From the IMG/VR virus record IMGVR_UViG_3300031957_000171, positions 1 through 55,065 of that record: a stretch of DNA of 55,065 bases, one strand, 5' to 3'. Shown piece after piece: positions 9,301 to 16,669 of the stretch (position 1 is its first letter; every line of letters starts with the position of its first letter). This DNA is from a virus. The translations under genes and the position numbers were made by a program. The notes under the pieces were generated by a model. That model made no database searches, had not been told where the DNA came from, and saw only the letters and a list, made by a program, of their open reading frames with translations.

Positions 9301-11399
9301 GCGCAGCCAATCCAGCGGCAAGGTTCTTAGGTAGAATACCTTTTGGTACATACGCTTTGTTTCCTACAGAGATGTTACGTACAACAAAAAATATAATTAA
9401 GTATGCTGTTAAAGATATTAAAGAAGGCGTGGCTACAGGTAACAAAGCACAAGTTATTAATGGTATGCGTAAAGTTGTAGGTCTAGGTGCTACTGGTGCT
9501 GGTATCGGTGCGGCTGTTGATACTAATAATACAATGTATGGTATCACTGAAGATGACAAGAGAGCTTTAGATGCTGCTGCTCCTGACTGGGGTAAAGGTG
9601 GTAATCCTTTATTTTTAGAAGGTATAGTTGAAGATGCTCAAGGTAAGATTATAACTAGAAATGTTAGGTCTGCAAATTTTGATGCTCAAGATTATTTAAA
9701 AGTACCTCTACGGTTGATGACAGGTAAGATACTTGCTGGTGAAAATGTAACTGATCTTGAAATAGAAGATGCTATTAAAGCAATGGGAAGTTCTATCCTT
9801 GGCCCATATACTAATACTAAGTTTATATATGAAGCACTGGCTAATGTAGTTACTGGTGTTGATTTAGAAACTGAAAGACCTATCTATTCAACAATTAGTG
9901 ATGAAGCTGGCTTCTCTTCTGAGAATATTAAGAGAGCTATTCTTGAATTAGGTAGCAGTCTTATTCCCGGTTCTATTGAACCTTTGATTAAATATTCAGA
10001 ATCAAGTGCTGCTGCTGAAGTTACTAAAGATGGTAAGGGTCTTAGTAAGTCTGGCTTTCCTTTGAGAGAGAACGATATTATTACATGGGCAACAAGTGGT
10101 ATACGTCCTTCTACTATTGATGTTAAAAAGTCTATTGGATATAGCTTATCTAAACAAATAAAAGACATGGCCCAAAGTAAAAAAGCTTTTGAAAACTTTA
10201 TTCGTACTATGCCAGTTAAAGATTATAGTAAACCGGACAACATGCAGGAGCTTCTAGATGTCTACAAAAAATATCAAGATTTAAAAGTTTCATCAAGTAG
10301 AAGACTTGCTGATAAAATTAACTTGTTTAAGAATATAAACTATACAGATAGTAGTGGTGAGCGTAGAAAGTTTGGTCTTGAGCAAGTTATAATGGCTGCT
10401 ACTAACGATGGGTTTTATAAAAATAAAGAGGGCGTAGAAGCTATTGCCTTGGCTGATGCTGAATTAGATAATTATAGACGTGGTATTTTCTTACCAGATG
10501 ATATAAATGATAATGATAATTTTGTTAAGATGCTTACTGATAAGGGTGTACCTCTTAGTATCTTTAGCGAGTTAGCTAAGATTAATAGAACTTACTATGA
10601 GAAGATGGATGAAGGTCTGGTAAAAATGGCTAGAGGTGGGTCTATTACAGACATGCTGCCCACAGTAAACGTAGTAGCACCTCCTATAGCAAGGGGTTCT
10701 TTTAATCTGCCTTCCCTTGAAGAGCTTAGAGAAAAAGAACTAGCAATGGGAAGAGGTGTCAAAGAAGCAGAAGTAGAACCTACTGTAACTCCTGTAGAGA
10801 TTGCACCAGTACTGCCTAATGTCATACCAGAAGTTGAAGATCGTAGTCGTACTGCACCACTATCTCCAGAGAAGCCACCTGTACCTAAAGACTTTAAAAA
10901 TATTATGTTTGATAATGTTATAGAAAGATTAGGAGTAAAGCCTGACGATCAAGAGAAAGCTTATACAAATTTAGAAAAGTTTGCAGAACTAACTAGAAAT
11001 ACAGAAAGTAGTAACGATTATACAGTAAAGAATAAGGCTGTTCGTGGAAAGAAAGCTACTACTGCAAAGGGAGCTTATCAGTTTGTAGATGATTCAATAG
11101 TTCCAGCACTCAATAGATTAAAAAGATTAATTGGTGAACAACCTTGGATGACTGAATTGAGAAAAAGCAATGATATTTTTTCATTAACAAATAGACAGCA
11201 AGACTTACTTTTTTTTGGAGATATGTTTGAAAAAACAGTAGATAAAAAAACAGGTGTAGGGGATAAGCTTCTTAAAAAAATTATGAAAGGTGATAAGGAG
11301 GCTATGCTCCAAATGTACAAAAAAGCACATCATACAGGTAAGCTACCACCAGAAGCTTTAAAGAATGCACGAAGAAATTTTTTAAAAGGAACTAAATAA
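6309..11399 (+). CDS. Giant internal virion/ejection protein with C-terminal lysozyme-like domain
   Basis: 1696 aa, comparable in position and size to T7 gp16-type ejection proteins. The N terminus carries an exact duplicate peptide (LPQAPSILDSIS, at about residues 4 and 37). The middle contains long helices, small-residue hydrophobic stretches and a late hydrophobic segment (VVGLGATGAGIGAAVD). The last 130 residues look like a lysozyme-superfamily transglycosylase: NTESSNDY, with the likely catalytic Glu; then AKGAYQF, and helical QQDLLFFGDM. Such a domain would open the cell wall locally during DNA entry. It is the last virion gene before the lysis cassette. The lysozyme call rests on a weak motif match. 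Confidence 0.65.
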   Translation: MVTLPQAPSILDSISNLSSDVKNIPLEGEIKSSSSLPQAPSILDSISKTEQPTEVEVDEKATPATLGSNETWLASAKAIYEDEVGESFDPEEAGYDNISDWFENRHSKYNWNIVNMLDTGFSVDEKSNDVKKAWLDSMDLYDESDSDAGDFFRAAKNVLLDPTTIASLLATFGVGTAAKLGGQKVAALAAKTTFKQNLREQLKNKVSKETIEEIIKTKGSKDITAEALKTARNKAALQTVGYKSLTMIPVPAAYSSAYDVAEQEMELNTLIPEDVAFQQGISIEEATKQIEDKKREGYDLASIAKAAALGGTFGALLGPLPTYIGSKIGMKKALRKSKEGADDLIDVKYSPVGNPNLSVREKMSREKFNKLSQDGGIDTVAYKSITEAPQRATNNPKVNIDGEQIIERVLPDGTTVKTVRQKITEKIADIGGERLANINTVAGRWLTSTAALPTTIARAARQRSNGTKAAQMKIESSLDNLKSLQKKEKISEAAVTRFINNNDDTLIKSEKGEASETLNKLNEIKKDIFDNQEKINTLAGKKTDEELMREAKSLSTKSSQDEAEIFKNLREKENKIGVAFGEDGGYYFRTYEASYNPKYLKEIENALSAKGIAKSEFIIKVQDFKQALREHPDFKKANEGKLDDTVLNLVNRLSKDDTTLFDQPFKIIEDFLGSTSASKGGTRVGRRKEIDTALLNLLGEVKDPYTKISNTLAKQNRIISELQYVDDVNKFFQNILTKNSDVNLNLGGLVNALPTTQARASRKELRGTTSKSLNNLYEEILGDKAKKLNTNSSNLPKEIYVDPNMDKLIRDGLDSVFPSSNKNSGGVGNAIWGGLQQAAAFGQSTQTILDYPAYFINSYGAVQNLIASGHLFNKSAWKSLRRSGQEMRKGIRNKDPEVLEYITKLKRDGVIDSDLTSEMIIRNLNQNSGTMAGGPFVQTYKKGMEKLSRAYGSPDTYAKIIAHKSETAALKKMFPKKSVDEIFEMASDRVVNTMPTYGAANPAARFLGRIPFGTYALFPTEMLRTTKNIIKYAVKDIKEGVATGNKAQVINGMRKVVGLGATGAGIGAAVDTNNTMYGITEDDKRALDAAAPDWGKGGNPLFLEGIVEDAQGKIITRNVRSANFDAQDYLKVPLRLMTGKILAGENVTDLEIEDAIKAMGSSILGPYTNTKFIYEALANVVTGVDLETERPIYSTISDEAGFSSENIKRAILELGSSLIPGSIEPLIKYSESSAAAEVTKDGKGLSKSGFPLRENDIITWATSGIRPSTIDVKKSIGYSLSKQIKDMAQSKKAFENFIRTMPVKDYSKPDNMQELLDVYKKYQDLKVSSSRRLADKINLFKNINYTDSSGERRKFGLEQVIMAATNDGFYKNKEGVEAIALADAELDNYRRGIFLPDDINDNDNFVKMLTDKGVPLSIFSELAKINRTYYEKMDEGLVKMARGGSITDMLPTVNVVAPPIARGSFNLPSLEELREKELAMGRGVKEAEVEPTVTPVEIAPVLPNVIPEVEDRSRTAPLSPEKPPVPKDFKNIMFDNVIERLGVKPDDQEKAYTNLEKFAELTRNTESSNDYTVKNKAVRGKKATTAKGAYQFVDDSIVPALNRLKRLIGEQPWMTELRKSNDIFSLTNRQQDLLFFGDMFEKTVDKKTGVGDKLLKKIMKGDKEAMLQMYKKAHHTGKLPPEALKNARRNFLKGTK

Positions 11400-11647
11400 T
11401 GGAAGCCTCTGTAAGTATGATATGGAATGCTATACTAAGCCTAGCCTGTGGCTCTTTCATATGGTGGATGAGGGGTGTCAGCACTAAGATAGATGATAAC
11501 CGTAAGCTACTCAGTAGGACTAGAGAAGAGATAGCCAAAGAGTATGCTTTGAAAGATGATGTAGAGAAAGACTTAAACAAAATCATGGATCGCTTTGATC
11601 GTGTAGAAAATAAACTAGATAACTTAATGGAGAGAATAGTAAAGTAA
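11399..11647 (+). CDS. Small membrane protein with coiled coil, possible holin or spanin-like
   Basis: 82 aa. One N-terminal membrane span (about 8-25, ILSLACGSFIWWMRG) is followed by a charged heptad-like coiled coil to the end. The start overlaps the previous stop and the stop overlaps the M15 peptidase start, so it belongs to the lysis cassette. One span plus an extended coiled coil fits an inner-membrane spanin or a regulator better than a classical holin. The function is inferred from position. Confidence 0.5.
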   Translation: MEASVSMIWNAILSLACGSFIWWMRGVSTKIDDNRKLLSRTREEIAKEYALKDDVEKDLNKIMDRFDRVENKLDNLMERIVK

Positions 11648-12033
11648 TGTCTATCAACTCAGAATATTTCACAGAGAAAGAACTTCGCTGTAGAGGCACT
11701 GGAGAGTGCGACATGGACGATAACTTTATGTTAAAGTTAGAGAAGTTAAGAAAAAAATATAACACACCTATGATTGTCACATCGGCATACAGACACCCAG
11801 CACATAACGTAGCTATAGGTGGAAGCAGATACTCAGCACACATTAAAGGCAGGGCTGTTGATGTATTAGTCTCAGGTAAAGATGCACTGCGGCTAGTGCG
11901 TTTGGCACTGGAGCAAGGCATGACAGGCATTGGTGTGGCGCAGAGAGGCCCACATGATAAAAGATTTATACACCTAGATGACCTAGAAGATACTCACGAA
12001 ACCCCTAGACCTTGGATATGGAGTTATAAGTAA
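11647..12033 (+). CDS. Endolysin: zinc peptidase, M15 family
   Basis: 128 aa, the normal size for a single-domain M15_3 peptidase. The signature is clear: SAYRHPAHN, then SAHIKGRAVDV with His65 and Asp72, and FIHLD with His109, giving the three zinc ligands of D-Ala-D-Ala carboxypeptidase/L-Ala-D-Glu endopeptidase folds. It would cut peptidoglycan cross-links at lysis. There is no signal peptide, so it needs a holin or similar. Small membrane proteins flank it on both sides. Confidence 0.9.
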   Translation: MSINSEYFTEKELRCRGTGECDMDDNFMLKLEKLRKKYNTPMIVTSAYRHPAHNVAIGGSRYSAHIKGRAVDVLVSGKDALRLVRLALEQGMTGIGVAQRGPHDKRFIHLDDLEDTHETPRPWIWSYK

Positions 12034-12326
12034 TGGATGCTAAATTTTATATAAGCTTGGGAGTTGGACTGTTTGTACAGGCTGCTGGGATTGTCTGGTG
12101 GTTGGCAGGATTGCAAGCCAGTATGCAACACAATAACTTTCAAATACAAATGATAAACAAAGATGTACAAAAGAATTCAAACTTTGTAGAGCTATGGCCA
12201 GCTGGTAAGTGGGGTAGTGGCTCTCTACCAAGTGACGTTAGGCAAGACCTAAAGATTGGTAATCTTGAAATGCAAATGAACAAGCTCAATGAAAAGATTT
12301 TTAATGGTGGTTATAATAGGAAATGA
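12033..12326 (+). CDS. Small membrane protein, candidate holin/spanin partner
   Basis: 97 aa. One hydrophobic N-terminal span (about 6-27, YISLGVGLFVQAAGIVWWLA) precedes a soluble tail ending in a helical segment (KIGNLEMQMNKLNEKI). It starts at the last base of the endolysin stop and overlaps the NfuA-like gene by four bases. The layout suggests a lysis function (holin, antiholin or spanin), but there is no diagnostic motif. Confidence 0.5.
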   Translation: MDAKFYISLGVGLFVQAAGIVWWLAGLQASMQHNNFQIQMINKDVQKNSNFVELWPAGKWGSGSLPSDVRQDLKIGNLEMQMNKLNEKIFNGGYNRK

Positions 12327-12586
12327 CAACCTTTGCTAAAATAGAAAATATCTTAGCTGATGTTATTGCTCCTTCTATAGCTCAACACGGTGGGCTTATA
12401 CAATTATTATCTTACGATGAAGAAAAAAAGAATGTTCATGTAAAATTAACTGGCTCATGTGCAGGGTGCGCTGCCAGTTCATTTACCCTCAAGCTGGGTG
12501 TAGAGCAAACTCTTAAAGAATACCTGCCAGATGATGTAGAAAGTGTGTCACATGAGGACGGGGACATAATTAACCCCTATTACTGA
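12323..12586 (+). CDS. NifU C-terminal/NfuA-like Fe-S carrier
   Basis: 87 aa, equal to one NifU C-terminal domain. The key motif is GSCAGCAASSFTLKLG with Cys46 and Cys49 as the CxxC that holds a bridging Fe-S cluster. N-terminal helix features (VIAPSIAQHGG) also match the family. In cells Nfu proteins pass 4Fe-4S clusters to apo-enzymes. It is the last gene of the rightward unit and overlaps the membrane protein upstream. Its client in infection is unknown; a host Fe-S protein or a virion component are options. Confidence 0.85.
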   Translation: MTTFAKIENILADVIAPSIAQHGGLIQLLSYDEEKKNVHVKLTGSCAGCAASSFTLKLGVEQTLKEYLPDDVESVSHEDGDIINPYY

Positions 12587-12593
12587 AAAAAAT

Positions 12594-12679
12594 AGGCCCG
12601 TAGAGCCTCACTGAGTAGCCTTCTGGGGTAGTTTGTAACCTGTCCTATCCCAGAGGTATCAATGTTGCTGTACGGGCCT
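12594..12679 (-). terminator. Nested hairpin between convergent genes; intrinsic terminator for leftward transcripts
   Basis: The outer 9-bp arms AGGCCCGTA (12594-12602) and TACGGGCCT (12671-12679) enclose an inner 9-bp stem (12622-12630 with 12646-12654, one G-U pair). On the minus strand the outer stem is followed by a run of T (complement of the A run at 12586-12592), as in an intrinsic terminator. It lies between the ends of the NfuA-like gene and the small terminase gene. On the plus strand the U-run is missing. Confidence 0.65.
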
Positions 12680-12700
12680 TGTACCCTACCTAGCGTTGAT

Positions 12701-13174
12701 TCAGTCTATCTCAGTGGTGTCTTCCTCTTCTTCTACCACCTCTATAGCTTCTTCTTCTTCATCCTCCATGAAATCACACTTGTTTAGTAGGATATATACT
12801 TTATCTGCACCCAAGATGTTTAAGCACTGCACTATACCTGACTCTAAAGACTTCTCATCAAGCACTCCATCCATGTCAGAGTTATTACCTCTAATCCTAG
12901 ACAATAATTCAAGAGCTTTCAGTGCGCTGTTGGTATGACCATTGGCTCTTGCAAATGTATATTGATTTTCAATCTCTTCAATAACATCTACATTGGTTAC
13001 AAGCTCATTCTCTAACTCCCTTACTCTCTCAGCAACCTCTTCGTTATTGATAAGCCTGTAGCCTTGGTTGGCTGCTGACGCTGCTGAGTATCCTGCTGAC
13101 TTGGCTGCTTCAGTTGCATTCCTATGAAGGATATAAGACTGAGCAAACTTCTCTTGCTTTTCGTTTAAAGCCAT
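12701..13174 (-). CDS. terS: Terminase small subunit
   Basis: 157 aa. The N-terminal region matches Terminase_2-type small subunits: LNEKQEKFAQSYILHRNAT, then AAKSAGYSAASAANQGYRLI, with helix-turn-helix DNA recognition of the packaging site. A central helical part (about 60-110) would drive oligomerisation. The tail is strikingly acidic (DEEEEAIEVVEEEEDTTE). Usually this gene sits next to the large subunit. Here it is the last gene of the leftward unit, about 21 kb from terL on the other strand. Confidence 0.85.
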   Translation of the reverse strand: MALNEKQEKFAQSYILHRNATEAAKSAGYSAASAANQGYRLINNEEVAERVRELENELVTNVDVIEEIENQYTFARANGHTNSALKALELLSRIRGNNSDMDGVLDEKSLESGIVQCLNILGADKVYILLNKCDFMEDEEEEAIEVVEEEEDTTEID

Positions 13175-13177
13175 TGG

Positions 13178-13579
13178 CTATTTCATATTGTTTCTAGCGA
13201 CACCCTTCCACTTCTCAGCAGTACGCATACCACCAAGACCTAGAAGAGAAAGCAAGAGTGTCATTAGAGCCTGTGTGTCCAGCACTGGTAGCACAACAAT
13301 AGGATACCAAATAGCAAAGCCCCAGCTTGCAATGGGTGCTACAATAAACTGCCACAGCAGAGCAAAGCAGCAGACCCACATGATGGCTGGCCTTGCTCCA
13401 CTTACAAAGATAGAGGGGTGCTTTGCCTGTTCGATGTTTGCTTCTGCTTGAGCAAGGTCAAGAGTAATTAACTGTGTTTTTAACTCTGCATTGAGTTTAG
13501 TCTTTAGGTCTTTATCCTCAACAAATTTATCAAGAATTTTACCTGCTACTCCGATAACTGAATCTGCAATTCCTAGCAT
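13178..13579 (-). CDS. Holin, GTA-type 3TM
   Basis: 133 aa. A soluble helical N-terminal half is followed by SGARPAIMWVCCFALLWQF and further hydrophobic stretches (APIASWGFAIWYPIVVLPV and ALMTLLLSLLGLGG), giving about three membrane spans. The R-P-x-I/L-M-W signature and ending (MRTAEKWKG) match the holin family used for gene-transfer-agent release and in many marine phages. It lies between the small terminase and a methyltransferase, away from the M15 endolysin on the other strand. Confidence 0.8.
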   Translation of the reverse strand: MLGIADSVIGVAGKILDKFVEDKDLKTKLNAELKTQLITLDLAQAEANIEQAKHPSIFVSGARPAIMWVCCFALLWQFIVAPIASWGFAIWYPIVVLPVLDTQALMTLLLSLLGLGGMRTAEKWKGVARNNMK

Positions 13580-14313
13580 TATTCTTCTCCTACTGTTACA
13601 TTATTTGTGTCTTTATCCATTTGAGTTAGGGGTATAATATTAATACGCTTATGTATTTTATACCCTTCTGTTATTAGTCTATCATCTTCATCTAAAACAT
13701 CAAAGAAAACATAGACACAGAAATCTGGATACTGTTTAGTAAAATCTTCCATGATATTACCAATGAACTGCATCCAATCATAGGGACTATGTAGAGAGAT
13801 GTGTGCGTTACTACCATCAGCTAACTTCTTTAGTGCTGGCATACAGGCGATGTTAAGAAAAGCTATCTTCTGAGAGTAGCTAAAGATTTCTCTGATCACC
13901 CAGTCTAAATCACTGGTAGGTACATGCTCTAGTACATCAGTTGAAATAACTGCATCATACAAACCCATAGGTAGTTTACTATGCTCTTCATGGCCGGGAT
14001 CAAACAAGGCTAACTTCTCCAATCCCCAATACTCATTAAGAGGTACAGTTAGTTTGGGATCGTCTCTAGTTACCTTGCCAAAGTCTTTAGTGTACAGTAG
14101 TCCTTTGCCACAACCATAATCAATTAGACTTTTGCATTCATGCTTGTCTAAATAGTTTTTAATTATATCAATATACTTTACAAGGCTTCTTCCATTGAAC
14201 ATGCCTTCAGCCTGTTTATGCATGTCTTTATATTCAGAAAGAAGATCAGTGTACCTCTTGGATGGCCCTTCTCTACTCAATAACTTATTACAATCAATCA
14301 TAGTATCCCTCAA
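13579..14313 (-). CDS. SAM-dependent methyltransferase
   Basis: 244 aa class I methyltransferase. Motif I is SLIDYGCGKGLL (about residues 62-73) for SAM binding, and motif IV-like YDAVISTDVLEHV is at about 119-131. The substrate is not evident. The gene overlaps the end of the large glycosyltransferase fusion by 20 bp and is followed at once by the holin. A glycan or small-molecule target is therefore more likely than DNA (no DPPY/NPPY motif is seen). Confidence 0.75.
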   Translation of the reverse strand: MRDTMIDCNKLLSREGPSKRYTDLLSEYKDMHKQAEGMFNGRSLVKYIDIIKNYLDKHECKSLIDYGCGKGLLYTKDFGKVTRDDPKLTVPLNEYWGLEKLALFDPGHEEHSKLPMGLYDAVISTDVLEHVPTSDLDWVIREIFSYSQKIAFLNIACMPALKKLADGSNAHISLHSPYDWMQFIGNIMEDFTKQYPDFCVYVFFDVLDEDDRLITEGYKIHKRINIIPLTQMDKDTNNVTVGEE

Positions 14314-16669
14314 ATTGCGGACGTTTTTCTAGTGCTTCCTTTATCTTCCATAGATCAGATACCATCGTATCTTTTCCGTGGAATGTCAAGATGCCTTCAA
14401 GACCTTCATCAGAGAAAATCTTCTCACAATCCTGACCCATAGCCAGAAGCTCTCCCGTAGTCCAGTAAGTATTCTTACCAACTGTTACTTGGAAGTACTT
14501 AGGTCTAGGTGATTCACCACCCTCTAAGTCTCCTGTAGTCTCAGTCTTCTGTTTCTTAGAAGGCTCTTTCATGGAGCAATCAAAACCAAATAGATGTATA
14601 TCTCTAAAGCCTAGTGTGTGCAGCATACCTATGCTACGCATGGCAGCACAAGTACCACCTGTAATTAGAGTAGCACCCTTGGGGATACCCAGTTCCTCTT
14701 CGATCTTTACCTGCTGGTTCCTAATCTCCTGTCCCTGATCTGACTCACTCCTCAGTGAATCTGTAAAGGCGTGCCATCCCCATACATCACACTTGTTTTC
14801 AATAAGATATTCTGTAACAGAAGGATCAGTCATGGAAGCCAGCATGAATTTAGTATTAGTATTGAGTTTCTTAAAGAGATTCTTACGGACAATACCATGT
14901 GTAGATACACCAGTAAGAGGACGTGGGTCAAGGATGACACATGCCCAAGGCTCAATACCATTCTTTAATAGAGTAGGATAGGAATGTTTAACACATACTA
15001 CTTTAATATCCTTGTTGTTTTTAATTAGCTTTTTAAGTTCAGTATAGTTAGTAAAGGGACCAGCCGATACTAGTACTGCTTTACCTTTATGTATAGGATG
15101 CTTGGTTACCCACTTCTTTTCATCCAGAAGTTCCATGTTAGAAATAATATTATTCCTAATGTATTCTTTAGGTACGCAATCTCTTGGATGTACAACTACT
15201 GGAACTCTTTTTAGTTCGTCAGGACATCCCGGTAGATTGTCATCGGAGAGTATAAGACAGAGATGAGTGTGACCACCACCAACAACATTATCACCAGAGG
15301 GTAGAACATACTTCCGAATATTAACGGTCTCATCGAATACAGTCCAACCATCCTCAGTAGTTTCTTGAGCGTCAACTTTCTTCGTAGGTATCTTATCAAA
15401 GACATTTTTAACTCCATGATATTCTTCAGGTGGTGTCTTGTCATCATCATCTTTAGTAAAGAAGTGATCCATCACTACCACAGGAACATGTTTCAGCATG
15501 GCGTACTCATGCTCTACAGTTTTAATACTATTACCACTACCTATCATTGCCAGATCAATCTTATCCAGCGTTAGAGATGTAAGAGTATTACGAACATTAC
15601 CTTTATACAGTTCAAAAGTAAACTTCTTATCAGTCTTCTTCATAACTTCAGTAAATTCATGCAGTCTCTTGGTGACTGCGGCATAAGTATTATGAGGCTT
15701 TACATTAAACTCTTCTTCATCAACCTCAATACTTGCATCTTCAAAGAGATCATATCCAATGTAGTGTACCTTGTCTGAGTTTTCAAAGGAAGCCAAAGAC
15801 ATTTCAATAGCACGTCCAGCATTCCATGTCCCTGTTTCTAAGATAGTCTCTGGTTTGTAAAGACGTATGATATCAGCAAGCTGCTTATATCTCTGCGGTA
15901 GAATGTCTGGAGATGTTTCTTCATCAGATAGTTTGAAAACTCTTTCACCATCAGAATCTCTAATAGCAACATTGGTGCTACCCTTAAGGTGGAGAAACAA
16001 ATCACTTACTATAGAGTTATCTCTCTCTAATTCATGTACTCGCATACCATGAGCAGTATAGATAGTCATTAACCTACTAAAGATAAAGCCATCATACCAC
16101 TCACGATAGTTCATAAACTCATTAGAAATGTAACAACCACGTAGATCACCAAGCATATCTACAGATGATTGACGTGAAAGATTAAATCCCTGTAGAAAAT
16201 AATCTGGTTCATCTTCATCATCTATTAGATAAACTACATCACATTTATCTTCGTTAATGGGTAGCATTTTATTGAGAGAATTTACTGTAATCTTTTTCTT
16301 GGAGATGGTATCAGCATCTATCCAGAATAACCAGCAGTCTTCATTATTAAATGCAGCCTCAGTCAACGCCATTACTTTAGGTATAAATGTAGCAGCATCT
16401 ATTGAACGATTGTACTGTACTTTTCCACCTTCAGTGCCGTCGTGGATTTTATTATTCTCCATACACTCAGCATAATCTTCTACCTCTTCTAAGTTATGGT
16501 AGAAGATATTATCAGCTTCAGGAAGAACATGTTTTTTAATATCTATATCATAGTAATAACAGTGTATATCTATAGATGACTGCCATGTCTTAGACATTAG
16601 ACTAAGAAGATGCGAAGACATCTCCTTTAGATATGCTTCATTAAAACATGTTACAAACTTATACTTCAT
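14294..16669 (-). CDS. Three-domain fusion: glycosyltransferase-like, methyltransferase-like, MptE/DUF115-like
   Basis: 791 aa. Residues 1-230 look like a GT-A glycosyltransferase, with WLFWIDADTIS giving the DxD metal site at about 118-120. Residues 260-400 look like a class I methyltransferase (PETILETGTWNAGRA, then KIDLAMIGSG). Residues 525-790 match the 6-hydroxymethylpterin pyrophosphokinase MptE-like/DUF115 fold shared with Maf-type glycosyltransferases: GKAVLVSAGPFTNYTELKKL, HSYPTLLKNGIEPWACVILD and FRDIHLFGFDCSM. It overlaps the glycosyltransferase upstream and the methyltransferase downstream. A role in building or modifying a surface glycan, host or virion, is inferred. Substrates are unknown. 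Confidence 0.7.
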   Translation of the reverse strand: MKYKFVTCFNEAYLKEMSSHLLSLMSKTWQSSIDIHCYYYDIDIKKHVLPEADNIFYHNLEEVEDYAECMENNKIHDGTEGGKVQYNRSIDAATFIPKVMALTEAAFNNEDCWLFWIDADTISKKKITVNSLNKMLPINEDKCDVVYLIDDEDEPDYFLQGFNLSRQSSVDMLGDLRGCYISNEFMNYREWYDGFIFSRLMTIYTAHGMRVHELERDNSIVSDLFLHLKGSTNVAIRDSDGERVFKLSDEETSPDILPQRYKQLADIIRLYKPETILETGTWNAGRAIEMSLASFENSDKVHYIGYDLFEDASIEVDEEEFNVKPHNTYAAVTKRLHEFTEVMKKTDKKFTFELYKGNVRNTLTSLTLDKIDLAMIGSGNSIKTVEHEYAMLKHVPVVVMDHFFTKDDDDKTPPEEYHGVKNVFDKIPTKKVDAQETTEDGWTVFDETVNIRKYVLPSGDNVVGGGHTHLCLILSDDNLPGCPDELKRVPVVVHPRDCVPKEYIRNNIISNMELLDEKKWVTKHPIHKGKAVLVSAGPFTNYTELKKLIKNNKDIKVVCVKHSYPTLLKNGIEPWACVILDPRPLTGVSTHGIVRKNLFKKLNTNTKFMLASMTDPSVTEYLIENKCDVWGWHAFTDSLRSESDQGQEIRNQQVKIEEELGIPKGATLITGGTCAAMRSIGMLHTLGFRDIHLFGFDCSMKEPSKKQKTETTGDLEGGESPRPKYFQVTVGKNTYWTTGELLAMGQDCEKIFSDEGLEGILTFHGKDTMVSDLWKIKEALEKRPQFEGYYD

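Noticed and set aside
12594-12679. Considered as a tRNA because of length and GC-rich arms
   Set aside because: No cloverleaf, T-loop or anticodon arm can be drawn; the U-run on the minus strand fits a terminator.
12696-12938. Plus-strand Ser-rich frame of 80 aa opposite the small terminase gene
   Set aside because: Complement of the acidic tail of the small terminase gene; no start signal and lies beyond the end of the rightward unit.
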